Shown: piece after piece, positions 1-6,019 of the stretch
How the letters are laid out: every line of letters starts with the position of its first letter
How positions within the stretch are numbered: position 1 is the stretch's first letter
Source: an uncultured Blautia sp.
GTDB lineage: Bacteria > Bacillota > Clostridia > Lachnospirales > Lachnospiraceae
Direction: 5' to 3'
NCBI GenBank assembly: GCA_934409175.1
Contig: CAKRVX010000091.1
Coordinates: 1 to 8,137, forward strand
Length of the DNA stretch: 8,137 bases
Made by a program: the position numbers and the translations under genes
The notes under the pieces: model-generated
What the model was told of the DNA's origin: nothing
The model's database searches: none
Seen by the model: only the letters and a program-made list of their open reading frames with translations

Positions 1-28
1 CTTCTTCAGCCATTGACGCTGTCACCTG

Positions 29-56
29 AAAAGAAGGTCTTTACAGACCTTCTTTT
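29..56. terminator. Bidirectional rho-independent terminator beyond spoIVA
   Basis: Positions 31-40 and 45-54 form a perfect 10-bp inverted repeat around the loop TTAC. Two further A:T pairs extend it to 29-56. A T-run (53-57) follows on the plus strand, and the A-run (29-32) supplies a U-run on the minus strand. It can therefore end the minus-strand spoIVA transcript, 18 bp past its stop codon, and also a plus-strand transcript entering from the left. Confidence 0.85.
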
Positions 57-74
57 TCTGTCAGACATAAAATA

Positions 75-1544
75 TCAGATAATAATACATACAAGACCAC
101 CTTTGCTGTCATTAACGATCTTCTGCATTGTATCCTGTAATTTAACCTGGCTTTCTTCGCTGATGGCCGCAATCTTGCTGCGTATGCCATCTTCTACCAG
201 TTGTTCTATGGATTTTCCAAAAATATTTGTCTCCCAAATACTTTCTCCACGCTGACTGCTCTCATCAATATATTTTATCAGGTCTTTTGCCTGCTGTTCT
301 GTTCCTACGATCGGAGCAATCTCTGTTTCAATATTTGCTTTTATCATATGGATGGAAGGACTTTTTGATTTTATTTTTACTCCAAACTTATTTCCCTGAC
401 GAATCACTTCCGGGGAATCGATTTCTATTTCCTTCAATTCCGGCACTACCACGCCATAACCGGTTCCTCTTACTGCTTCCAGTGCAGTCTGTACTTTTAC
501 ATATTCTTTTTTGATCTGTACCAGTTCACGTATTGTATGTATCAATGTATATTCACTATCCATAGTAATTCCACTTAATTCACTGAGCATTTTATAATAA
601 TACTCATCTTTTATACGAACACGAATTTTAACAGTTCCATCAGAAAGTCCTTTATTTTCCAGTACGCAATCCTGTACATACGGTCCTTCCAGCTGTACTT
701 TTTCGCGGGTAATATCTCTGATCTGAGATAAAACATTCATTTTTGATCTGATCTGCGAAATCAGCTGTTGTTTCAGTTCGTGTTCTACAGGTAACATTTC
801 GACCCATTTCGGAATAAAAAACTGAACCTGACTGATTGGAAATTCATAAAGGACTTTTTCCAGAATATGTGTAATATCTTCTTTTTTCAATTGATCACAG
901 TTTACTGTAATTGCCGGTACCTGATATTTTTCTTCAATTTCTTGAGCTACATTCAATGCTTCTTCTTTGTATGGAAACTGCGAATTGACAAGAACAAGAA
1001 AAGGTTTTTTCTGATTTTTCAGTTCCTGAATGGTTTTTTCCTCTGCCTCTCTAAAATTTTGTCTGGAAATTTCTCCAAAACTTCCATCAGCTGTAATTAC
1101 AAGTCCAATCGTTGAATGATCGCTGATAACTTTGCGGGTTCCTATTTTGGCTGCCTCATGAAAAGGGATAGCTTTTTCTGACCATGGAGTTTTAACCATT
1201 CGTTCTTTTCCTTCATCAGAATTTCCGACAGCATCTTTTACAAGATAGCCTACACAATCAATAAGACGGATTTTCACTTTCTGGTCGCTGTCCAATGTAA
1301 TACTGATTGCTTCTTTTGGAATAAATTTTGGTTCTACGGTTGTTATAAGTTTCCCTGAGCCGCTGAGCGGAAGCTGATCGCGGATTTCCGCCTGCTGTTT
1401 TTCTGACATCTGAGGCAATGCCATTAACTCCATAAACCGTCTGATGAAAGTTGATTTTCCTGTTCGCACCGGTCCGACCACACCTATGTATATATCCCCG
1501 CCCGTACGGGCCTGGATGTCCCGGTATATCTGAAAATTTTCCAT
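75..1544 (-). CDS. spoIVA: Stage IV sporulation protein A (spore coat morphogenetic ATPase)
   Basis: SpoIVA is the ATP-hydrolysing protein that polymerises on the mother-cell side of the outer forespore membrane, forming the basal layer on which the spore coat assembles; it is also needed for cortex formation. The 489-residue product is close to the 492 residues of the Bacillus subtilis protein and aligns along its whole length. It has the N-terminal TGGDIYIGVVG segment, a Walker A loop (G24 to T32, with K30 and S31), the conserved PFHEAAEIGTRKV-like and STIGLVITADG blocks, and a C-terminus ending in GGLVCIII, like the membrane-targeting tail of the family. The start at 1544 is preferred over in-frame ATGs upstream (1574, 1562) because AAGGGGG lies just upstream of it and the known N-terminus begins MExxxI. 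The gene appears to have its own sporulation promoter and ends at the terminator at 29-56. Confidence 0.97.
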   Translation of the reverse strand: MENFQIYRDIQARTGGDIYIGVVGPVRTGKSTFIRRFMELMALPQMSEKQQAEIRDQLPLSGSGKLITTVEPKFIPKEAISITLDSDQKVKIRLIDCVGYLVKDAVGNSDEGKERMVKTPWSEKAIPFHEAAKIGTRKVISDHSTIGLVITADGSFGEISRQNFREAEEKTIQELKNQKKPFLVLVNSQFPYKEEALNVAQEIEEKYQVPAITVNCDQLKKEDITHILEKVLYEFPISQVQFFIPKWVEMLPVEHELKQQLISQIRSKMNVLSQIRDITREKVQLEGPYVQDCVLENKGLSDGTVKIRVRIKDEYYYKMLSELSGITMDSEYTLIHTIRELVQIKKEYVKVQTALEAVRGTGYGVVVPELKEIEIDSPEVIRQGNKFGVKIKSKSPSIHMIKANIETEIAPIVGTEQQAKDLIKYIDESSQRGESIWETNIFGKSIEQLVEDGIRSKIAAISEESQVKLQDTMQKIVNDSKGGLVCIII

Positions 1545-1607
1545 AAAAAAGCCCCCTTGCATATTTACACACAATCCTCATGTATTGTTATAAATTATGC
1601 AAAGGGG
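1545..1607 (-). terminator. Long-loop hairpin with U-tract between hydA and spoIVA
   Basis: In minus-strand RNA, 1607-1596 (CCCCUUUGCAUA) pairs with 1563-1552 (UAUGCAAGGGGG) over 12 bp with one G-U pair. The 32-nt loop contains a second 5-bp stem (ACAAU 1588-1584 with AUUGU 1575-1571). The 3' arm is followed by C and six U's (1550-1545), directly before the spoIVA AUG. This is the shape of a rho-independent terminator, and it is the only one seen after hydA. The 3' arm also contains the spoIVA ribosome site. The long loop makes termination efficiency uncertain. Confidence 0.55.
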
Positions 1608-1621
1608 ATTTGAAATATTAC
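1592..1621 (-). promoter_or_regulatory. Probable sigma-E promoter of spoIVA
   Basis: On the minus strand GTAATATTT (1621-1613) resembles the -35 element of mother-cell sigma-E promoters. CATAATTT (1599-1592) matches the CATA core and final T of the sigma-E -10 element (CATACAnT). The gap between ATATT and CATA is 14 nt. Transcription would start near 1585, about 40 nt before the spoIVA ATG. In B. subtilis spoIVA is a sigma-E gene, which supports the call, but the match was made by eye. Confidence 0.6.
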
Positions 1622-1668
1622 TTCAGTTATCCTGACTTTGTTAAATACTTTCTTTATGCTTTATATGG

Positions 1669-3357
1669 TCAATAAGATTCATTGTGCAACAAATGGTGCT
1701 CTTTACCTTTAAGAAGTCCATTATAAAGTTCCAGAACCAATGGGTTCTCATCAGATTTCTTAATAATGGTAGTATTGTCTGCATTGTACAGGCCCCTAGC
1801 TCTTAAGGACTTGGTTCTGTCACCTGCTCTTGTAGGCTGTCCTCCACCCATAATACATCCGCGACGGCATGCCATAACTTCGATCAGATGATATTCTTTT
1901 TCACCATTCTTGACCTGATCCATAACTTTTCTTGCATTTGCAAGTCCGCTGGCAACACATATTTTAAGATCAATGCCTTCATACGGAACTGTAAATTCTT
2001 TGATTCCTTCTTCTCCGCGGACACCACATTCTGCGATTTCATGCATGGTCTCCTTGCTGTGATCTGGTGTAAGTCTTCGAAGCACCGCTTCTGTAACACC
2101 ACCGGTAACGCCAAAGATAACACCACCACCGGATCCGAAACCAAATGGCATATCACATGCTTCCGGGTCAAGTGCTGCAAAATCAATTCCAAAGTTGTCA
2201 ATCATACGGAGCAACTCTGTAGTTGTGATAACAATATCTGTATCCTGTTCACCATCTGTAAAGCTGTTCGGACGGATTGCCTCTGCTTTCTTTGCTGTAC
2301 ATGGCATGATGGAAATCATAACTGTCTTCTTGCCTGCAGCATGTTCCGGTTCACGGAAGTACTCTTTAATAACTGCAGAAAGCATTCCCTGTGGAGAACG
2401 ACAGGTAGAAAGATTCGGAATATAATCTTTGTACTGATCTGTAATGAACTTTACCCATGCAGGACAACAGGATGTAAGAAGCGGGAGTTTCTCGCCTTTT
2501 TTAATTCTGTCGAGGAACTCGGCACTCTCTTCCATAATAGTAAGGTCAGCGCTGAATGAGGTATCATAAACTTCATCAAATCCCATTCTGTGAAGTGCAT
2601 TAACAATTTTGCCCATCACACTTCGGCCCTTTGTAAGACCATAATGGTCACCTACAGCTACACGTACTGCTGGAGCAACCTGTGCAACAACACGAACGTT
2701 TGGATCTGCAAGTGCCTCCCATGCTTCATCCATGTGAGTTTTAATAGAAATAGCACCCGTCGGACAGAATACACGGCACTGACCACAGTTTACGCACTCT
2801 GTTTCTGCAATCTTTTTATTAAATGCAGGCATTACCATGGCTTCTGTTCCACGGAATGCAAATCCTAATGCACCGATTCCCTGGAGTTCCTCGCAGGCAC
2901 GTACACAGTCACCGCAGAGAATACATTTATTAGGATCACGTACCAGAGATGGAGAACTGGTATCCAGTTCATGAATTTCTCTGGTGTTCTCGAAACGGAT
3001 ATTCTGGACACCGAGACGATGTGCCAGCTCCTGTAAAATACATTCTCCACTCTTTACACAGGTCGTACAGTCACGGCAATGTGCTGCAAGAAGCAACTCA
3101 ACAATTAATTTTCTATATTTTTTAATACGCCCGGAGTTGGTATAGATTACCATTCCGTCTCTTGGTTCTTCTGAACAAGATGCAAAAGTCTTTCCTCTGT
3201 CGTCCTCTACTGTACATAAACGGCATGCACCAAAAGTAGATACCTCTGAGTGGTAGCACAGTGTCGGAATGTTGATTCCCGCCTTACGGATGACAGACAG
3301 GACATTTTTTTCATCGGTAAATTCTACCTTTCTACCGTCAATTATCATATGGCCCAT
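1669..3357 (-). CDS. hydA: [FeFe] hydrogenase catalytic subunit HydA of the trimeric NADH-linked enzyme
   Basis: This is the H2-activating subunit of the cytoplasmic HydABC complex. The 562 residues run in order: an N-terminal NuoG-like [2Fe-2S] domain (C34, C45, C48, C61), a His-Cys3 [4Fe-4S] motif (H93, C97, C100, C106), two ferredoxin-type [4Fe-4S] motifs (C145/C148/C151/C155 and C188/C191/C194/C198), then the H-cluster domain. Its three signature loops are TSCCPAW (295-301), MPCTAKK (351-357) and the loop from E493 with M495, C497 and C501 ending GGGQP. All H-cluster ligands and the proton-transfer cysteine C297 are present. The third loop reads ACRRGC instead of the usual ACPGGC. No C-terminal [2Fe-2S] extension, as described for the Thermotoga enzyme, is seen. 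GGGAGG 7 nt upstream sets the start at 3357. The gene is last in hydCBA, 15 nt after hydB. The architecture fits the NADH-dependent group A3/A6; sequence alone does not prove bifurcation. Confidence 0.96.
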   Translation of the reverse strand: MGHMIIDGRKVEFTDEKNVLSVIRKAGINIPTLCYHSEVSTFGACRLCTVEDDRGKTFASCSEEPRDGMVIYTNSGRIKKYRKLIVELLLAAHCRDCTTCVKSGECILQELAHRLGVQNIRFENTREIHELDTSSPSLVRDPNKCILCGDCVRACEELQGIGALGFAFRGTEAMVMPAFNKKIAETECVNCGQCRVFCPTGAISIKTHMDEAWEALADPNVRVVAQVAPAVRVAVGDHYGLTKGRSVMGKIVNALHRMGFDEVYDTSFSADLTIMEESAEFLDRIKKGEKLPLLTSCCPAWVKFITDQYKDYIPNLSTCRSPQGMLSAVIKEYFREPEHAAGKKTVMISIMPCTAKKAEAIRPNSFTDGEQDTDIVITTTELLRMIDNFGIDFAALDPEACDMPFGFGSGGGVIFGVTGGVTEAVLRRLTPDHSKETMHEIAECGVRGEEGIKEFTVPYEGIDLKICVASGLANARKVMDQVKNGEKEYHLIEVMACRRGCIMGGGQPTRAGDRTKSLRARGLYNADNTTIIKKSDENPLVLELYNGLLKGKEHHLLHNESY

Positions 3358-3372
3358 AGTGTATCCTCCCTT

Positions 3373-5244
3373 CTATGCTTCCACGTATACAGCATCAAAA
3401 TTACAGTTGTCTTTGCAGGCACCGCATTTGATACAGATATCGTTGTTAATGTGATGTGGATGTTTAATCTTACCTGAGATCGCACCTGCCGGGCAGTTCT
3501 TCGCGCATTTGCCACAGCCAATACAGAATTCAGGGTTAATGTGGAACTGACGAAGTGCTGTACATACTTTTGCACGGCATTTCTTGTCGCGGATATGTTC
3601 CTCATATTCATCACGGAAGCGTTTGAGAGTACTGATTACAGGAAGAGGCGCACTCTTTCCAAGTCCGCACAGAGCCATATTCTGAACCATGTTTGCAAGT
3701 TCTTCCAGTTCATCCAGATCAGACATCTCGCCCTTTCCTTCTACAATTCTCTCCAGGATCTCCAGCATACGTTTGGTACCTTCACGGCACGGTACACATT
3801 TACCGCAGCTCTCACGCTGTGTAAAATTCATGAAGAAACGGGCAACTTCTACCATACAGGTATTCTCGTCCATAACTACCAGACCGCCGGATCCCATGAT
3901 CGCGTCTAATTTCTTAACAGAATCAAAGTCAAGAGGTGCATCCAGCTGGTCAAGGATCAGACATCCGCCAGATGGTCCGCCAATCTGAACACCCTTAAAT
4001 GCGGCACCACTCTTCAGACCGCCGCCGATATCATAAATAATATGACGGAGTGTGGTTCCCATAGGAACTTCGATCAAACCTGTATTTTCGATAGAACCGG
4101 TCAGTGAAAATGTTTTTGTTCCAGGGCTTCCTTCTGTACCAATGGTACGGAACCAGTCAGCTCCCTCAAGGATGATCTTCGGTACATTGGCATAAGTTTC
4201 TACGTTATTAAGAACTGTAGGCTTGCCCCACAGGCCCTTCTCTACTGTACGAGGCGGTTTTACACGGGGCATGCCTCGATTACCTTCAATGGATGCAGTA
4301 AGGGCAGACCCTTCACCACATACGAATGCTCCGGCACCTCTGTTGATATGTAAATGAAAGTTTACACCGGAATTTAAAATATTATCACCTAACAGGCCAT
4401 ATGCTTCTGCCTGTTCAATAGCCATTCTTAGTCTTTTTACGGAAAGAGGATACTCTGCACGAACATAAATATACCCGTCCTCTGCGCCTACTGCATAAGC
4501 CGCAATGGTCATACCTTCGATCATTTTATATGGGTCACCTTCCATTACGGAGCCATCCATAAATGCACCAGGGTCACCCTCATCACCATTACATACTACA
4601 TAACGGGTCTTTTCTGCCTGACGTGCAACCTGTGACCATTTCTTACCTGCAGGGAATCCCGCACCGCCGCGACCACGAAGTCCGGATTTGGTAACTTCAT
4701 CAATGACTTCCTGAGGAGTCATACTACCCATTACCTTTGAAAGAGCCTGATAGCCGCCTACTGCAATATATTCATCAATAGATTCTGCGTCGATTTTACC
4801 GCAGTTTTCCAGAACGATACGTGTCTGCTGGTTCAGGAATGGAATGTCATCCGGATGTGGACAGACAGTGTCATGATCCTGATAAAACAATCTTTCTACC
4901 GGTTTTCCCTCCAGTACAGTTCTCTCTACAATCTCTTTACAATCTTCCGGCTGCACATGTACATACTGATAATCATAAGGCTCAATTCTCATCAAAGGAC
5001 CAAGTTCGCATAAGCCCTGGCACCCTGTTTTGATCACACCTACATGAGGTACGTCTTTCTGCATCTCAACCGTTACACCATCGATTCCTTCACAGAGTCT
5101 TGCCATTTCATCATAAATCTTCTGGGCACCGGATGCGATACATCCTGTACCTGAACAGACAAGAACGCGACAGGTATAGGATTTGATCTGCTCATTTACC
5201 TCTGCCTGTTTATTTAACAGGTCTTCCCTGCTCTTAATACTCAT
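3373..5244 (-). CDS. hydB: HydB, NuoF-like NADH/FMN subunit of the trimeric [FeFe] hydrogenase
   Basis: HydB binds NAD(H) and FMN and is the presumed branching point for electrons among NADH, ferredoxin and HydA. The 623-residue protein begins with a thioredoxin-like [2Fe-2S] domain (C30, C35, C75, C79). A NuoF core follows, with the NADH/FMN glycine-rich segment GRGGAGFPAGKKW (about 191-203) and NGDEGDP (219-225). After an SLBB-like region comes the NuoF [4Fe-4S] site ESCGKCVPC (C480, C483, C486, with C526). The C-terminus adds two ferredoxin motifs (C574/C577/C580/C584 and C604/C607/C610/C614), which complex I NuoF lacks and which are typical of HydB. The start at 5244 is chosen over the ATG at 5250 because the SD GAGGTG is 7 nt from the former but only 1 nt from the latter. 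It then overlaps the hydC stop as ATGA, suggesting translational coupling. Related NAD-reducing dehydrogenases share parts of this plan, but the hydA neighbour settles the role. Confidence 0.96.
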   Translation of the reverse strand: MSIKSREDLLNKQAEVNEQIKSYTCRVLVCSGTGCIASGAQKIYDEMARLCEGIDGVTVEMQKDVPHVGVIKTGCQGLCELGPLMRIEPYDYQYVHVQPEDCKEIVERTVLEGKPVERLFYQDHDTVCPHPDDIPFLNQQTRIVLENCGKIDAESIDEYIAVGGYQALSKVMGSMTPQEVIDEVTKSGLRGRGGAGFPAGKKWSQVARQAEKTRYVVCNGDEGDPGAFMDGSVMEGDPYKMIEGMTIAAYAVGAEDGYIYVRAEYPLSVKRLRMAIEQAEAYGLLGDNILNSGVNFHLHINRGAGAFVCGEGSALTASIEGNRGMPRVKPPRTVEKGLWGKPTVLNNVETYANVPKIILEGADWFRTIGTEGSPGTKTFSLTGSIENTGLIEVPMGTTLRHIIYDIGGGLKSGAAFKGVQIGGPSGGCLILDQLDAPLDFDSVKKLDAIMGSGGLVVMDENTCMVEVARFFMNFTQRESCGKCVPCREGTKRMLEILERIVEGKGEMSDLDELEELANMVQNMALCGLGKSAPLPVISTLKRFRDEYEEHIRDKKCRAKVCTALRQFHINPEFCIGCGKCAKNCPAGAISGKIKHPHHINNDICIKCGACKDNCNFDAVYVEA

Positions 5245-5720
5245 ACGCATTCACCTCTCAATTCGTTCAAAAGTTCAACAGCTTTCTCAGGTGTCATCTT
5301 AGGGTGTACTTCATCATTTACAGTCAGTGTAGGCGCAAGTCCGCATGCACCCAGACAGGATACTGTCTCTACTGTGAAAAGCATATCATCTGTGGTATGT
5401 TTCTTATGACTTAAGCCCAGCTCTTTCATTAATGCCTCTTTTACAGGCATGGACTTTCTTACATGGCAGGCTGTACCATCACAGACTTTAATAACATATT
5501 TTCCCTTCGGCTCAAAGGAAAAGTTCTCATAGAATGTGGCTACACTGTAGGCTTTCGCCTCTTTTACTCCGATTTCTTTCGCCACATAGGTGAGCAATTC
5601 ACCCGGCAGGTAACGGTATTCAGCCTGAATATCCTGCATGATCGGAATCAGTGATGCCGCTTTTCGTCCGTAGTGTTCGATAATCTCATCCGTTTTTCTG
5701 TAATAAGACTGGTCTAACAT
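5241..5720 (-). CDS. hydC: HydC, NuoE-like [2Fe-2S] subunit of the trimeric [FeFe] hydrogenase
   Basis: HydC is the small complex I 24-kDa (NuoE) type subunit that docks on HydB and carries one [2Fe-2S] cluster. The 159-residue product has the usual family length: a helical N-terminal part (about 1-65, including the conserved YLP near 37-39) and a thioredoxin-like domain with ligands C80 and C85 (CDGTAC) and C122 and C126 (CLGAC). AAGGAGGG lies 7 nt before the ATG at 5720, a near-perfect ribosome site. It is the first gene of the hydC-hydB-hydA operon; its stop overlaps the hydB start by 4 nt. A strong promoter is seen about 75 bp upstream. The family is shared with formate dehydrogenases and complex I, so the assignment to the hydrogenase rests on the operon. 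Confidence 0.95.
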   Translation of the reverse strand: MLDQSYYRKTDEIIEHYGRKAASLIPIMQDIQAEYRYLPGELLTYVAKEIGVKEAKAYSVATFYENFSFEPKGKYVIKVCDGTACHVRKSMPVKEALMKELGLSHKKHTTDDMLFTVETVSCLGACGLAPTLTVNDEVHPKMTPEKAVELLNELRGECV

Positions 5721-5795
5721 TCGGTTCCCTCCTTAAAAATATAGTTTTTAATTCTCCGCCTTCTTTTAGTCACTTTTCATATATGTGCTGCTGAT

Positions 5796-5824
5796 ATTAT
5801 ACAATATACATGCACATTTAACAA
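5796..5824 (-). promoter_or_regulatory. Housekeeping-type promoter of hydCBA
   Basis: On the minus strand TTGTTA (5824-5819) and TATAAT (5801-5796) are separated by 17 bp. The -10 is a perfect sigma-A consensus and the -35 matches at 4 of 6 positions. An A-rich tract (about 5846-5830) upstream could act as an UP element. Transcription would begin near 5789, giving a leader of about 69 nt before hydC. The -35 overlaps a copy of the half-site ATTTAACA (5816-5823, plus strand) that forms the palindrome at 5913-5932. Confidence 0.75.
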
Positions 5825-5877
5825 TACTATATTTTATTTTTCTGAATATTTTTGTCATATTTAATATACCGAAGGGC

Positions 5878-5911
5878 ATTGTAAGCAATTATATGCAAAT
5901 ATTGTGCAATT
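5878..5911. repeat. Paired ATTGT..GCAATT elements in the divergent control region
   Basis: ATTGT-AA-GCAATT (5878-5890) and ATTGT-GCAATT (5901-5911) are two versions of one element. Each is itself a small dyad (ATTG..CAAT), and their GCAATT parts are exactly 21 bp apart, about two helical turns. They lie just upstream of the palindrome at 5913-5932. Such spacing fits cooperative protein binding on one DNA face, but chance in AT-rich DNA is possible. Confidence 0.3.
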
Positions 5912-5912
5912 C

Positions 5913-5932
5913 ATTTAACAGGTGTGTTAAAT
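5913..5932. promoter_or_regulatory. Perfect 8-4-8 palindrome, candidate operator
   Basis: ATTTAACA (5913-5920), GGTG, and TGTTAAAT (5925-5932) form a perfect inverted repeat, ending 7 bp before the -35 of the group B hydrogenase promoter. CATTTAACA occurs again at 5815-5823, over the -35 of the hydCBA promoter. The arms share TTAACA/TGTTAA with the clostridial Rex consensus as recalled (TTGTTAA-N4-TTAACAA), but here the arms are in the opposite order, so a Rex site is not claimed. The regulator is unknown. Confidence 0.5.
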
Positions 5933-5939
5933 AAAAAAC

Positions 5940-5968
5940 ATGACATCATCCTTGTTTTTTGATATATT
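5940..5968 (+). promoter_or_regulatory. Promoter of the group B hydrogenase gene
   Basis: ATGACA (5940-5945) and TATATT (5963-5968) are 17 bp apart, each matching the sigma-A consensus at 5 of 6 positions. Transcription would start near 5975. An alternative extended -10, TGATAAAAT (5974-5982), with TTGTTT (5952-5957) as a -35 19 bp away, is less well spaced. The leader to the ATG would be about 45 nt. Confidence 0.55.
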
Positions 5969-6001
5969 TTTATTGATAAAATGCGCGGAAATAAACTATA
6001 T

Positions 6002-6006
6002 AGGAG
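6002..6006 (+). promoter_or_regulatory. Distant ribosome binding site of the group B hydrogenase gene
   Basis: AGGAG lies 13 nt before the ATG at 6020, longer than the usual 5-9 nt. No nearer start is available: the codon at 6008-6010 in this frame is TAA, so 6020 is the first possible start, and the protein begins with a plausible family N-terminus. Confidence 0.6.
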
Positions 6007-6019
6007 ATAACAAAAGAAT

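Noticed and set aside
1..29. Possible gene ends at the left edge: plus-strand frames stopping at 14-16 or 27-29, or a minus-strand ATG at 13-11 (MAEE...) behind AGGTGA.
   Set aside because: Too few codons to tell which, if any, is real. The terminator at 29-56 fits a convergent plus-strand gene but does not prove one, and the minus-strand start would have almost no room for a promoter.
1639..1646. Another copy of the 8-mer TGTTAAAT downstream of hydA.
   Set aside because: A single 8-mer away from any promoter core is expected by chance in AT-rich sequence of this length.
1888..2559. 223-codon plus-strand open frame inside hydA.
   Set aside because: It is antisense to the H-cluster domain, has no recognisable domain and is rich in Cys/His/Phe as expected from a complementary reading; a shadow frame.
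5733..5751. Perfect 7-bp inverted repeat TTAAAAA/TTTTTAA in the hydC leader touching its ribosome site.
   Set aside because: All A:T pairs with a 5-nt loop; too weak to argue for translational control in AT-rich DNA.
5769..5783. Four-codon leader ORF (MKSD) in the hydC 5' leader.
   Set aside because: No ribosome site before it, and such tiny ORFs are expected by chance.
5807..5824. Rex-type operator at the hydC -35, because TTGTTAA is present on the minus strand.
   Set aside because: Only one half of the recalled clostridial consensus is present; the other half matches at about one position.
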